Shown: positions 8,010 to 16,504 of the stretch, one piece after another
Layout of the letters: the number at the start of each line of letters is the position of its first letter
Numbering within the stretch: position 1 is the first letter of the stretch
NCBI GenBank assembly: GCA_051859505.1
Contig: JBHYFN010000035.1
Coordinates: forward strand, 1-39,359
Direction: 5' to 3'
DNA length: 39,359 nt
Source: JAFIEN01 sp051859505
GTDB lineage: Bacteria > Pseudomonadota > Alphaproteobacteria > Rhodobacterales > Rhodobacteraceae
Notes under the pieces: model-generated
Told to the model about the DNA's origin: nothing
The model's database searches: none
Seen by the model: the letters and a program-made list of their open reading frames with translations, nothing else
Program-made: the position numbers and the translations under genes

Positions 8010-8789
8010 ATGGATCTTGGGATTTCCGGCAAGCGGGCACTGGTCTGCGCAAGCTCGAAGGGTCTTGGGCGGGGCTGCGCCGAGGCGCTGGCCGCGGCCG
8101 GTGTCGATCTGGTCATCAACGCCCGCGGGGCCGAGGCGCTCGAGGCCACGGCCGAGGCGATCCGCCAGAGCCACGGCGTAAGCGTCACGGCCGTTGCGGC
8201 CGATGTCACCACCGAAGCCGGCCGGGCCGAGGTTCTGGCCGCCGCCGGGGCGGTCGACATCCTTGTCACCAATGCCGGCGGCCCGCCCCCCGGCCTCTGG
8301 TCGGACTGGGAGCGCGAGGATTTCATCAAGGCGCTTGACGGCAACATGCTGACGCCCATCGCGCTGATCAAGGCACTGGTGCCGGGCATGATGGAGCGGG
8401 GCTGGGGCCGGGTGGTCAACATCACCTCGACCTCGGTCAAGGGGCCGATCGCGGTTCTGGGCCTGTCCAATGCGGCGCGGGCGGGATTGACGGGCTATGT
8501 GGCCGGCACCGCGCGGCAGGTGGCCGGGCGCGGCGTGACGATCAACAACCTTCTGCCGGGGATCCATGACACCGACCGCGCCAGCGCGCTGGACGGTGCG
8601 GTGGTGGCCGCGCGCGGCATCACCCTTGACGAGGCGCGGGCCGAGAGGGCGGCGACGATCCCGGCCGGCCGCTATGGCACCTCCGGGGAATTCGGCGCCA
8701 TGTGCGCCTTCCTCTGTTCGGCCCATGCCGGCTATATCGTCGGGCAGAACATCGTGCTGGACGGCGGCGCGCTTAACGTCACGATCTGA
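8010..8789 (+). CDS. Atypical short-chain dehydrogenase/reductase
   Basis: This 259-residue Rossmann protein has the cofactor loop ASSKGLGRG near residue 14 and NAGG near residue 88, followed by the PPP motif of a FabG-like subgroup. The catalytic serine region ITSTSVKG is present near residue 140, but the YxxxK motif expected about 12 residues later reads LSNAARAG. The catalytic Tyr and Lys are therefore missing. The same replacement occurs, from memory, in a known 'BKR-like' SDR lineage, so it is probably ancestral rather than decay. A GAGGAGGCGG ribosome-binding site precedes the ATG at 8010. Annotation as active 3-oxoacyl-ACP reductase would be unsafe. Confidence 0.85.
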   Translation: MDLGISGKRALVCASSKGLGRGCAEALAAAGVDLVINARGAEALEATAEAIRQSHGVSVTAVAADVTTEAGRAEVLAAAGAVDILVTNAGGPPPGLWSDWEREDFIKALDGNMLTPIALIKALVPGMMERGWGRVVNITSTSVKGPIAVLGLSNAARAGLTGYVAGTARQVAGRGVTINNLLPGIHDTDRASALDGAVVAARGITLDEARAERAATIPAGRYGTSGEFGAMCAFLCSAHAGYIVGQNIVLDGGALNVTI

Positions 8790-8897
8790 CGGCCCCGCGC
8801 GCGCGCGCCGTCTCTCGCGGCCTTGCCTTTCGGGGGGGCGGTTGCTAGATGCGGAAAGCTGACAGCTTTGCTCGGGTATTCGACAGATGAGTTACGC

Positions 8898-10058
8898 ATG
8901 ACATCGGCCCCGACCGCGCCCTCACCCCCGGCCCCGACCACGCCCCCCCGGCTTGAACTGCGCGAGGTGAACCGGGTTCTGGCCGGCAGGCAGGTGGTCG
9001 AGGATGTGTCGCTGTCGCTCAGGCCCGGTCAGCTGACCTGCCTTCTTGGCCCCTCGGGCTGCGGCAAATCCACAACCCTGCGGATGATCGCGGGGCTCGA
9101 TCGCCCCGACAGCGGCACGATCCTCTGTGACGGGGTGCCGATCTGTGACGACCGGCTGTTCCTGCCGCCCGAGAAGCGGGGGATCGGGCTGATCTTTCAG
9201 GATTACGCCCTGTTTCCGCATCTGAACGTCGGGCGCAACGTGGCCTTCGGGCTGAAGGGGCCGCGGGACGAGGTGCAGGCCCGGGTCGTGGATCAGCTCT
9301 CGAAGGTGGGGATGCTGCGCCACATCGACGCGATGCCGCATCAGCTTTCGGGGGGCGAGCAGCAGCGGGTGGCCCTTGCCCGCGCCCTGGCCCCGCGTCC
9401 GCATATCATGTTGATGGACGAACCCTTTTCCGGCCTTGACGACCGTCTGCGCGACGAGGTTCGGGACGAGACGCTGGCCCTGCTGAAAGAGGAGGGGGCG
9501 GCGGTCCTGCTGGTCACCCATGAACCGGCCGAGGCGCTGCGGATGGCCGACGAGATCGCCCTGATGCGGGATGGCCGGATCGTGCAATCCGGCGCGCCCT
9601 ACAACATCTACAACAGCCCGGTGGACCTGCAGGCCGCCGCCTTCTTCAGCGATGTCAACGTGATCGGCGGCACGGTCCGGGGCGCGCTGACCGAAACGCC
9701 CTTCGGCCAGTTCCTTGCCCCCGGTTTCGCCGATGGGTCAGAGGTGGTCATCGCGATCCGCCCGCAGCACCTCAAGATCGATTTCGACAGGCAGGGCAGG
9801 GGGCCGAACCCCACCCCGCAGGACGGCACGCCGGCCCGCGGCGTGGTGGAACGCGCGCGCTTCATGGGCGCGGACAGCCTGGTCGAGTTCCGGATGGATT
9901 TCGACGGCTCGATCCTCAAGGCGCGGGTGCCCGCGGTCTTTCTGCCGCGCCCGGGCACGCCGCTCTGGCTGATGATCCGGCGCGACCGCTGCTTTGTCTT
10001 CCCCGCCGGCCCCGCTGCGGCCGCCCGGCCCGCCGGGATGCAGGCAGCGGCAGGCTAG
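8898..10058 (+). CDS. ABC transporter ATPase, FbpC (ferric iron) type
   Basis: The protein has 386 residues: a 20-residue Pro/Ala leader, an ATPase domain with Walker A GPSGCGKST (51-59), Q-loop FQDYALFPH, signature LSGGEQQRVALARAL near 153, Walker B IMLMDEPFSGLD near 171 and the switch His in VTHEP. A C-terminal TOBE-like domain (AIRPQHLKIDF) follows. This layout matches the ATPases of binding-protein-dependent ferric iron and related metal importers. No permease or binding-protein gene is adjacent, so its partners must lie elsewhere and the substrate is inferred only from resemblance. The ATG at 8898 is the first one that keeps the domain intact without translating the intergenic DNA. Confidence 0.8.
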   Translation: MTSAPTAPSPPAPTTPPRLELREVNRVLAGRQVVEDVSLSLRPGQLTCLLGPSGCGKSTTLRMIAGLDRPDSGTILCDGVPICDDRLFLPPEKRGIGLIFQDYALFPHLNVGRNVAFGLKGPRDEVQARVVDQLSKVGMLRHIDAMPHQLSGGEQQRVALARALAPRPHIMLMDEPFSGLDDRLRDEVRDETLALLKEEGAAVLLVTHEPAEALRMADEIALMRDGRIVQSGAPYNIYNSPVDLQAAAFFSDVNVIGGTVRGALTETPFGQFLAPGFADGSEVVIAIRPQHLKIDFDRQGRGPNPTPQDGTPARGVVERARFMGADSLVEFRMDFDGSILKARVPAVFLPRPGTPLWLMIRRDRCFVFPAGPAAAARPAGMQAAAG

Positions 10059-10114
10059 ACACAGGGTAACCACGGGCAAACCACGGGCGGGCTTTCCTGC
10101 CGCGACGGGAGGCC

Positions 10115-10432
10115 TCATTCGACCGAGGTTGTCATCCGCCACCGCACCGCAGTGACCGCAGGCTCGAGGCTCAGACGACCCACGATCTGTTCGAGCGCGC
10201 CCGGCGGGACACCTTCACCATTTACCGCGGCCGTCACCTCGACCCGGTCACTGCCTTCGATATTCTCGCCGGCGAGTGCGGTCAGATGCAGGCCTGACGT
10301 GGCGAAACCCTGAAGCATGAGGGTGCGGGCAAAGGCCTCCTCCGCACCGCGGCAGATGATCTCGACGGCGTAGTTGCGCAAGAGTTCCGTCGTCTGCAGC
10401 GGCCGGATCTGTTCCAACCGAAAGGCGGGCAT
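10115..10432 (-). CDS. Small protein resembling the C-terminal domain of MgtC/SapB
   Basis: This 105-residue protein has no membrane segments. Its body (YAVEIICRG near residue 21, the segment SDRVEVTAAV near 60, then ALEQIVGRLSLEPAVTAVRWR at the end, of which VGRLSLEPAVTAVRW is typical) resembles the ACT-like cytoplasmic domain that closes MgtC proteins. Full MgtC has four or five N-terminal helices, which are missing here, and none is found upstream in any frame. It is either a free-standing regulatory domain or the remnant of a truncated mgtC. It lies 53 bases downstream of the CDF transporter gene on the same strand. Resemblance is from memory and modest. Confidence 0.55.
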   Translation of the reverse strand: MPAFRLEQIRPLQTTELLRNYAVEIICRGAEEAFARTLMLQGFATSGLHLTALAGENIEGSDRVEVTAAVNGEGVPPGALEQIVGRLSLEPAVTAVRWRMTTSVE

Positions 10433-10485
10433 GTGGTTCGCTCTTCCCGAACGGCTCGTAGAGTTCTGCGGTCCGCTCGGGTGGC

Positions 10486-11436
10486 CTAGGTGGCGGGCTG
10501 GCGTTGGGTTCGCCGGGGCTGGACCTCGACAGCGACATGGGCGCTGTGAATCTGGTCGATCTCGATCAGGCTCGCCTCGAGTGCTGCGCCGATGCTGGCG
10601 GCCTTCTTCTCGTCTTCTGCCCCGATGATGATGCGGGCGAATACGTCGTTGCCGCGTAGGCGACGGTGCAGACGCAGGATGGGGACTGCGATGGTCTGCG
10701 GATGCGCCTCGAGAACCTCAAGCGCGGCCATCGAGTTGGAAGGGTCGGCAATGTCCAGCAGCAGGATGGCTGCGCGCTTGCCGATGCGCCATGAGGTCCA
10801 GCTCAGGAAAGCCGCCAGTCCAAGAGTTGCCAGCGTATCGGCGATGGGCCAGCCCTTGTGGGCCATGAAGAGGCCGATAAGCACGATCAGAGAGCCCAGG
10901 GAATCGGTGCGGAAATGGGCGGCATTCGCCTCGAGAGCCAGGCTGTGGGTATTCCGCGCGACCCATCCGACGTAATGGGCGCGAAGCCCGTCCGCGACGA
11001 TTGCGACAAGGACCACAGCCAGATGCCACGGTTCGATTTCGGCGACGTGGTGGCCGATGATCAGCTTCTGCGCGGCCAGATACCAGATGCACACGGCGAT
11101 CACGGCAAGTACCGCGGCCTCGATCAATGCGGCAAGTGCCTCGAGCTTCTCGCGCCCGTTGGTCCAGGCTGCTGTGGCAGGCTGTGCGGCGCCGAGAATG
11201 AAGAGCACGGTGCACATCGTGATGATGACATCCATCAGGCCCTGCAACCCGTCTGCCATCAGCGCAAGCGAACCCGTGGCCATGCCAAGCCCAAGCTTCA
11301 CGGCGGTCAGGACGATCGTCGTCAAGAACGATACGATCGCGACAAGCAGCTTGGATCGCGCAAGGCCGTCAAGGAAGGCCAGGCGTGCGCCCAGTGCGCT
11401 GGGGGGGCCGATGTCAGCCAACTCGTTTACCCTCAT
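10486..11436 (-). CDS. Cation diffusion facilitator family transporter
   Basis: This 316-residue membrane protein has six predicted helices (the first around residue 30, KLLVAIVSFLTTIVLTAV) and a cytoplasmic tail of about 100 residues. The metal site typical of CDF exporters is recognisable as ALMADGLQGLMD in helix 2 and HFRTDSLGSL in helix 5. CDF proteins export Zn, Co, Fe or Mn by proton antiport. The site residues here (D, D, H, D) are compatible with a transition metal but do not name it. The tail lacks an obvious His-rich loop. The downstream MgtC-like small gene may be co-transcribed. Confidence 0.85.
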   Translation of the reverse strand: MRVNELADIGPPSALGARLAFLDGLARSKLLVAIVSFLTTIVLTAVKLGLGMATGSLALMADGLQGLMDVIITMCTVLFILGAAQPATAAWTNGREKLEALAALIEAAVLAVIAVCIWYLAAQKLIIGHHVAEIEPWHLAVVLVAIVADGLRAHYVGWVARNTHSLALEANAAHFRTDSLGSLIVLIGLFMAHKGWPIADTLATLGLAAFLSWTSWRIGKRAAILLLDIADPSNSMAALEVLEAHPQTIAVPILRLHRRLRGNDVFARIIIGAEDEKKAASIGAALEASLIEIDQIHSAHVAVEVQPRRTQRQPAT

Positions 11437-11565
11437 CTCTCGACAAGGTCTTGGCCTAGCGCCCGAATGTGGCAGGGATCTGGCCGGAAGTCGGTTTTTC
11501 CGGGTGCTGGGGCAGGCCCGGCCTTCACCAAGCCGCGCCTTGCCCGGAGAAGGCCCGGCGAGCTG

Positions 11566-13845
11566 TCAGAGGACGAAGTCCGAGGCCGCCAGCAAGGCTA
11601 TGCCATTCACCGCGATCTGGAAATCCGCCTGGCCGTTGCCGTTGACATCACCCGAGACCACGCCGTTGGCAAAGCGCAGCTGACCGGCCGAGCCGGTGAA
11701 GCCCGCCGATCCGATGAAGCTGAAGGACTGGTTCCCGGCCTGACCAAGGTTCGCGTCGATCCCCGACAGATCGATCCGGTCCAACCCACGCTCGAAATCG
11801 GTGATCACGTCCCGCGTCGCGGCAGTGTTGCCCGCCTCGGCGATCGAGCGGAAGACAAAGACATCCGCCCCCGCTCCGCCCGTCAGGATATCGCGCCCGG
11901 TCCCGCCGATCAGCACATCGTCGCCCTCACCGCCGATCAGCCGGTCATTGCCCGCGCCCCCCTCGAGCCGGTCCTTGCCGAAGCCGCCGATCAGCACATC
12001 GTCACCGCCTCCGCCGATCAGCAGGTCATCCCCGCGGCCGCCGTCAAGCCGGTCATTGCCCGCGCCGCCAAGCAGGACGTCGTTGCCGGACTCGCCCAGC
12101 AGCGTATCGTTGCCCGCGCCACCCTCGAGCCGGTCATTGCCCGCGCCTCCGCGCAGAACGTCGTCGCCGCCAAGGCCCTGAAGCAGATCGTCCCCCGACC
12201 CGGCAAGAAGGCGGTTGTTTCCCGAATTGCCGATCAGGTGATTGTCCAGCACATTTCCCTGGCCATTGAGATCGTCCGATCCGGTCAGGACAAGGTTTTC
12301 AACGAAACGGACGCCGGCATAGGCATTCATGTTGAAATTCACCGAGGCGCGCACGGTATCAATGCCACCGGCATCCACCGCATTGCCGATTGCCGTGGTC
12401 TCATAAACCCGGTCGCCACGATTATCGACGATATAGGTATCGTTTCCGGCCCCGCCCATCATCGTGTCGGCCCCGGCGCCGCCGGCAAGCCAGTCATTGC
12501 CGCGATCACCGGAAAGGAAATCGTCGCCGCGGCCGCCGTACATTGTGTCATTGCCGCCGCCGCCGTACATCACGTCATTGCCGTCCTCGCCGCGCATGAC
12601 ATCCGCGCCGCCATTGCCGTACATGTAGTCCCGCAGGGCGCTGCCGACCATCACGTCGTTTTCGGCATCGCCCTCCATGACCTGCACCAGTTCCCTGATC
12701 TGCGCGCCAATGGAATCGTTCGAACCGGCATCTTGACGGCTGTCGCTCCAGGTCGTGATGAACCGCCCATCGAACATATGCGCGACAGAGGAATCCCGTT
12801 CTTCCGAGAACGATCCTCTGATCAGGAACGGGCTGGTGGTGCCGTTTACGCTGACCGGTTCGCCATCCGGCGTGAAGATCCGCCCCAGGATGTCACCGTC
12901 GCCCCAGAATCGATCGGTCCATGTGACCACGATCATGCCATTGGCCAGAACGGTGATGTCGGGCTCTGACTCGGGGGCCGGGCCGCCGTTCCAGGTGTCG
13001 ACCTGCACGAGCGCGCTCAGCGGGAAGCCGGTCGGCGAGAAGATCTGCAGCGTAATGCCGCCATTGGTCCATCCTTCATCGGCATAGACCACGGCCCAGT
13101 TGCCATTCTGAAGCCCCACAACCGCTGGCTGGGTATTGCTGTTGTTGAGAGCGGCGATGCCGAAGCTGAAATCGTCGGTTCGAATGGTCCCGTCGGCATT
13201 CCTGATCTCGGCGTAAAGCCGCGAGAAACCGCCCGGATCGGCATTCACATAGACGACGACCCAACCCCCATCCGTCAGCGCGGCGACCGCCGGATCGGTA
13301 TCGGCTCCAGCTACGCCGGTGCTTATCTGGCCACCAATCCGGGCGCCCGAGGGTGACATGATCTGCGAATAGATGTTGGGACCGTTCGTCATGGTCACGA
13401 CCCAGTTTCCATTGCTCAGCAACGTCAATTCGGGGTCGGTGTCAGAAACAAAACCGGAAACGGTGAACTGGCTCGCGACGCGAAGGCCCGTCGCAGGGTC
13501 GAAGATCGACCCGAAGACCGAGCCCAGTCCACTGTCCCAGACCACGGCGACATTCCCGTTGGCAAGCTCGAGGATCCTCGGGGCACCGATCAGGTCGACC
13601 GCATTTGGCGCGCTGGTGTAGGGGACGGAATAGGTGCCGAACTCTCCATAAGGCACACCATTCGGAGTGAAGAAGGTGACAAGAGGCAGACGGAAGGATC
13701 CCCCCAGCTGCGAGGAATAGACAACCGCATAGCCGCCATTGGTCAGGCCGATCACCTGAGAATCGGCCTCCTCCCAGACTTGCCAACCGTTGGCGAAGAA
13801 GTTGCTGCCAATGCTCTCAAGCTCGAATCGGGAGGTAACCGCCAT
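11566..13845 (-). CDS. RTX (hemolysin-type calcium-binding repeat) protein
   Basis: The 759-residue protein has two parts. Residues 1-380 consist of about seven repeats of roughly 50 residues with a core like LANGNVAVVWDS or LQNGNWAVVYAD, probably a beta-propeller. Residues 390-690 carry two blocks of calcium-binding nonapeptides (GGAGNDRLE, GGRGDDLLI and similar), separated by an insert around TYIVDNRGDRVYET. The end has the usual RTX secretion-domain features (ADVFVFRSI, DVITDFERGLDRIDLSGID) and a hydrophobic terminus ASDFVL. It is expected to leave the cell by a type I secretion system. No ABC/MFP secretion genes lie in the window. The ATG is preceded by a GGAGAAAC site. Function could be adhesion, and no enzyme domain is visible. 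Confidence 0.9.
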   Translation of the reverse strand: MAVTSRFELESIGSNFFANGWQVWEEADSQVIGLTNGGYAVVYSSQLGGSFRLPLVTFFTPNGVPYGEFGTYSVPYTSAPNAVDLIGAPRILELANGNVAVVWDSGLGSVFGSIFDPATGLRVASQFTVSGFVSDTDPELTLLSNGNWVVTMTNGPNIYSQIMSPSGARIGGQISTGVAGADTDPAVAALTDGGWVVVYVNADPGGFSRLYAEIRNADGTIRTDDFSFGIAALNNSNTQPAVVGLQNGNWAVVYADEGWTNGGITLQIFSPTGFPLSALVQVDTWNGGPAPESEPDITVLANGMIVVTWTDRFWGDGDILGRIFTPDGEPVSVNGTTSPFLIRGSFSEERDSSVAHMFDGRFITTWSDSRQDAGSNDSIGAQIRELVQVMEGDAENDVMVGSALRDYMYGNGGADVMRGEDGNDVMYGGGGNDTMYGGRGDDFLSGDRGNDWLAGGAGADTMMGGAGNDTYIVDNRGDRVYETTAIGNAVDAGGIDTVRASVNFNMNAYAGVRFVENLVLTGSDDLNGQGNVLDNHLIGNSGNNRLLAGSGDDLLQGLGGDDVLRGGAGNDRLEGGAGNDTLLGESGNDVLLGGAGNDRLDGGRGDDLLIGGGGDDVLIGGFGKDRLEGGAGNDRLIGGEGDDVLIGGTGRDILTGGAGADVFVFRSIAEAGNTAATRDVITDFERGLDRIDLSGIDANLGQAGNQSFSFIGSAGFTGSAGQLRFANGVVSGDVNGNGQADFQIAVNGIALLAASDFVL

Positions 13846-14487
13846 GTTGTTTCTCCGGTAAATGGGGCGGGAATGGCCGCCTGCAAGAAGTTATCCAGGG
13901 CGTGCAAGTTCAATCCCCGCGCAAAACACCGCGCGGGCCTTGAATGCCGACAGTCAATCAGTGCGATGGAGGCCCGACAGGGCACCTTCGTTAACGTTAA
14001 TCTCGTGAAAAACGCTAGGCGCGAAATTCGTGCCCGGTCAAGGACTATGTTGCAGGGGGTCGCGGTTGGCCCGGCCCCGCCCTTTTGCAAAGAACCCGAT
14101 CCCGTCGCATCGGCAATGCCGATCCCTGCCAATGCCCGCCGATCCCCGCCGCCGCGCACCGGACAAGAGGGCGAGGCGCCGATGCCCGTGCCGTGCGACA
14201 TTGCAGAACCGGTGCCCCCGGCAGCCGCGGGATCTGCATAGGGCGCCGAGTGAGGGTCGGCGCCTGCGATGGGCAGAGAGCGGTCATTCTCTGCTGGACG
14301 CGGCGCTGACCGCCTCACTGATCCATGGACTGACCCGACCACAGCTAAACCAACCAGCAGCCAACACCCCAGGGCCGAGAAGGATGCGCGCCACCGGGAT
14401 GGTTGAGCGGCGCGGGTCTGGTCGGGGCGGAGCGCAACCAGCCATGTCCCTGCGGCATGCCGGGATCCCTCCCCAGAAGCCAAAAAC
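13846..14487. other. Gene-poor region upstream of the RTX gene
   Basis: I see no supportable gene in about 640 bases. Frames that stay open here have no recognisable domain and no good ribosome-binding site. The palindrome TTAACGTTAA (13991-14000) lies about 145 bases upstream of the RTX start and may be an operator. The first 140 bases should hold the RTX promoter. Confidence 0.4.
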
Positions 14488-14501
14488 TTTATCCAGATCA
14501 A
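14488..14501 (+). promoter_or_regulatory. FNR/FnrL-type box upstream of the cytochrome c' remnant
   Basis: TTTATCCAGATCAA matches the FNR half-site pair TTGAT-N4-ATCAA with one mismatch. It lies upstream of the decayed cytochrome c' gene and cytochrome b, which are plausible low-oxygen genes. A clear -10 hexamer at the expected distance is not obvious. Confidence 0.45.
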
Positions 14502-14671
14502 AGCGCTGAGCGGTGCCCCCGCCCAATTCTCCTCGGGAATTGTGCATCGCCAAAGTGTTCGACGGGGCCTTGCAGGCCTTGATCTGGTGCGGGGCCCCGG
14601 CCCCCCGGCACAGGCGAGCAGAGCTATCGTGTCTTTGCCGCGTCGCGGTCTTCGGCCGAGGCGGCGATCAC

Positions 14672-14902
14672 CTCTATGAGGAAGGCACATCCAACGCCGA
14701 TCTTCCCGGCAAGACAAGATCGTAGCCCAACATCTGGACCGACTGGGAGGGCTACCTCGAAAGCGAGGCGGAGTTCAACCTTGCGGCCGCCGCGCTGGCG
14801 GAGGTGGCCGGGGATGGTCTGCCGGCCCTGCAAGAGGCCATCGGCCAGCTGGGCGGCACATGCAGGGCCTGCCACCAAAGCTATCGCGCCCAGGATTACT
14901 AG
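14672..14902 (+). pseudogene. Cytochrome c' remnant with an in-frame stop
   Basis: One frame reads LYEEGTSNADLPGKTRS, then a TAG stop at 14723-14725, then PNIWTDWEGYLESEAEF and ends LGGTCRACHQSYRAQDY before the TAG at 14900-14902. The CxxCH near the C-terminus followed by Y-R and a short tail is the hallmark of cytochrome c', and the PGKTR-x-KP-x-IW stretch is also typical, with TAG standing where Lys is expected. Upstream of about 14640 the helix 1-2 region is not recognisable in one frame, so the 5' half is lost or frameshifted. Cytochrome c' binds NO in the periplasm. The cytochrome b gene starts 18 bases later, as in intact cycP-cytochrome b pairs of related bacteria. Confidence 0.75.
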
Positions 14903-14920
14903 GACTTCGGGAGTGTATCG

Positions 14921-15556
14921 ATGCAGAATGGTCAAGAGCGTGAACCGGTGGAGGTTCCGATCTGGGACGCCTTCGTCCGAGCGTTTCACTGGCTGTTGAC
15001 ACTTGCATTCGCCGGGGCCTGGCTCCTGGGAGAGTTCGGCCCCGGCATCATGACCTGGCACTTCTATTTCGGCTATGCCGTTCTGGGTCTGATCGCGTTG
15101 CGCCTGGTCTGGGGGTTTGTCGGCCCGAAAAGCGCACGGTTCCGCAGCTATTTCTATGCGCCGAAGGTGGTGGTTGGCTACCTGCGCCGCGTTCTGAAGC
15201 GGTCGCCAAGCTACTGGTCGGGCCACAATCCTGTCGGCGGTCTCTACATCCTGCTGCTTCTGGTCGTCGTCGGCGCGATCGCGGTGACGGGCCTTTTCGC
15301 TGACCCGGAAGACTGTCTCAACATCGGGCCATTGGCGAAGCATGTGAGCATCGAGACCTCGCGCAAGGCCATTGTGTGGCATGGGCGCCTGGCGAATCTG
15401 GCGCTGGCGATGGTGGTGTTTCACATCGCCGCCATCGCCTTCTACAAGATCTGGAAGCACGAAGATCTTGTGCGCCCCATGTTCACCGGCCGTAAACTCG
15501 TGCGCCCGGAGGATCCGTCGAAGCCCGGTGCAAAGGGCGTCCTTCTCGAGGAGTGA
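14921..15556 (+). CDS. Cytochrome b561-type membrane protein
   Basis: The 211-residue protein is a four-helix b-type cytochrome. Likely heme-ligand histidines are H in RAFHWLLTL (helix 1), H in MTWHFYFGYAVLG (helix 2) and H residues in VWHGRLANLALAMVVFHIAAI (helix 4). It has a cytoplasmic basic tail and no signal peptide is needed. Such proteins are often encoded next to a soluble c-type cytochrome, and here the partner is the broken cytochrome c' gene 18 bases upstream. Its role is probably electron transfer from the membrane to that periplasmic cytochrome, so it may now be without its partner. It may share the FNR-type site at 14488. Confidence 0.85.
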   Translation: MQNGQEREPVEVPIWDAFVRAFHWLLTLAFAGAWLLGEFGPGIMTWHFYFGYAVLGLIALRLVWGFVGPKSARFRSYFYAPKVVVGYLRRVLKRSPSYWSGHNPVGGLYILLLLVVVGAIAVTGLFADPEDCLNIGPLAKHVSIETSRKAIVWHGRLANLALAMVVFHIAAIAFYKIWKHEDLVRPMFTGRKLVRPEDPSKPGAKGVLLEE

Positions 15557-15851
15557 GCGGCTGGACCTTTCTCCGAGGTTCGCCCGTTCACCCGGATCGA
15601 GAGGCCCCTGTCCCTGAGCGCGCGACGCTGCTGCGATGGATCGCAAAGCGGCGGTCGGTCGGGCGGGTGGGCCGGCCCCCGGTCAACGAGGTCGCAAGAC
15701 CCTGTCATCCCCAACCTGGCCTCTCTGACGCGCCGTCGGCCGTGCCCGGCAGCGCAGTACTCCGTTCCTTGCTTCAGCTGGCCCAATTGTCGGCGCAGGT
15801 CACGTCGCCAGGTGCGATCAAGACCTGAAACCCAAGGAAAACAAGGGTGAA

Positions 15852-15893
15852 TTGAGCCAGATCAAGGCGCGGGACGGCAAATCTGCCTATAGT
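15852..15893 (+). promoter_or_regulatory. Class II FNR-type promoter
   Basis: TTGAGCCAGATCAA (15852-15865) differs from the FNR consensus at one base. A -10 hexamer TATAGT lies at 15888-15893, which puts a start near 15900 and the box centre at about -41.5, the classical class II activation distance. It faces the small gene at 15939. Region 15557-15851 shows no other gene or clear signal. Confidence 0.65.
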
Positions 15894-15938
15894 TATCCTT
15901 GTTCGAATCCATGCCCTTCCAGAGTGCAGGAGCCAACA

Positions 15939-16217
15939 ATGCCAGAAATCATCAGACGAAAGCGCGAGTCGGTTGAACGCGCCGTTGAGGGATACCTTGC
16001 GGCCGGCGGAACCGACGAACACGGCATGCGCGCCAAGCTTCAGACTGCGCATGACGACGATATTTTCGCAGTGGGCGACGAAGTGATCTGCGCCCACGGT
16101 AGCCTTACGGGATATGTCGTGTCGATCAACGGCCCCGACGCGCTGATCTCGTGGAACTGTCGTGGCAAGTCGGTGCAGCATCTGACAGACCTCAGGCATG
16201 TTGCGCACGAGAGTTGA
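15939..16217 (+). CDS. Small orphan protein under an FNR-type promoter
   Basis: The 92-residue product is not recognised. The first 45 residues are charged and probably helical (MPEIIRRKRESVERAVEGYL). The rest (FAVGDEVICAHGSLTGYVVS, then ALISWNCRGKSVQHL) looks like a small SH3/KOW-type beta-barrel with two Cys. It has no signal peptide or membrane segment. The ATG at 15939 is used since the FNR box and -10 lie in front of it and a GCAGGAG site precedes it. Induction at low oxygen is inferred from the promoter. Neighbours are a cytochrome b and a B12-binding regulator, which fits a role in the anaerobic or photosynthetic switch, but no function can be named. Confidence 0.7.
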   Translation: MPEIIRRKRESVERAVEGYLAAGGTDEHGMRAKLQTAHDDDIFAVGDEVICAHGSLTGYVVSINGPDALISWNCRGKSVQHLTDLRHVAHES

Positions 16218-16504
16218 GGCGGCCATCACCTCGACGCTGCATCCGCCCGTTGGTGAAAAAGGAGGTTGGGGTCTGTAGGGGCCGCCAGATCCTTGCCGTC
16301 AAGGTTGGCGGCGAGGATCGCCAAACGGCGCTCGTCGGGGAAAGCCGCGCGCGGCGATGCCCGGTCGCCGGGGCATTTGCATGATGACGGGGCCTCGGGC
16401 CGCCGACGCTCCTGCCGATGCTACCTGCCGGTGCTGGCGGGGCGGCGTCCTGTCGCCTCTTCGTCAGGCCGGCGATGATGTGCTTTCTCCTGGAGGGGCA
16501 TGCA

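Noticed and set aside
8790..8897. Iron box upstream of the FbpC-like ATPase
   Set aside because: No convincing Fur or iron-rhodo-box dyad could be seen. A short GCTGACAGC palindrome alone is not enough.
13780..14241. 153-codon rightward frame antisense to the RTX gene start
   Set aside because: It has no domain, no ribosome-binding site and random-looking composition. The RTX frame on the other strand is certain.
14624..15646. 340-codon leftward frame opposite the cytochrome b gene
   Set aside because: Shadow of the cytochrome b and cytochrome c' frames, without any domain.
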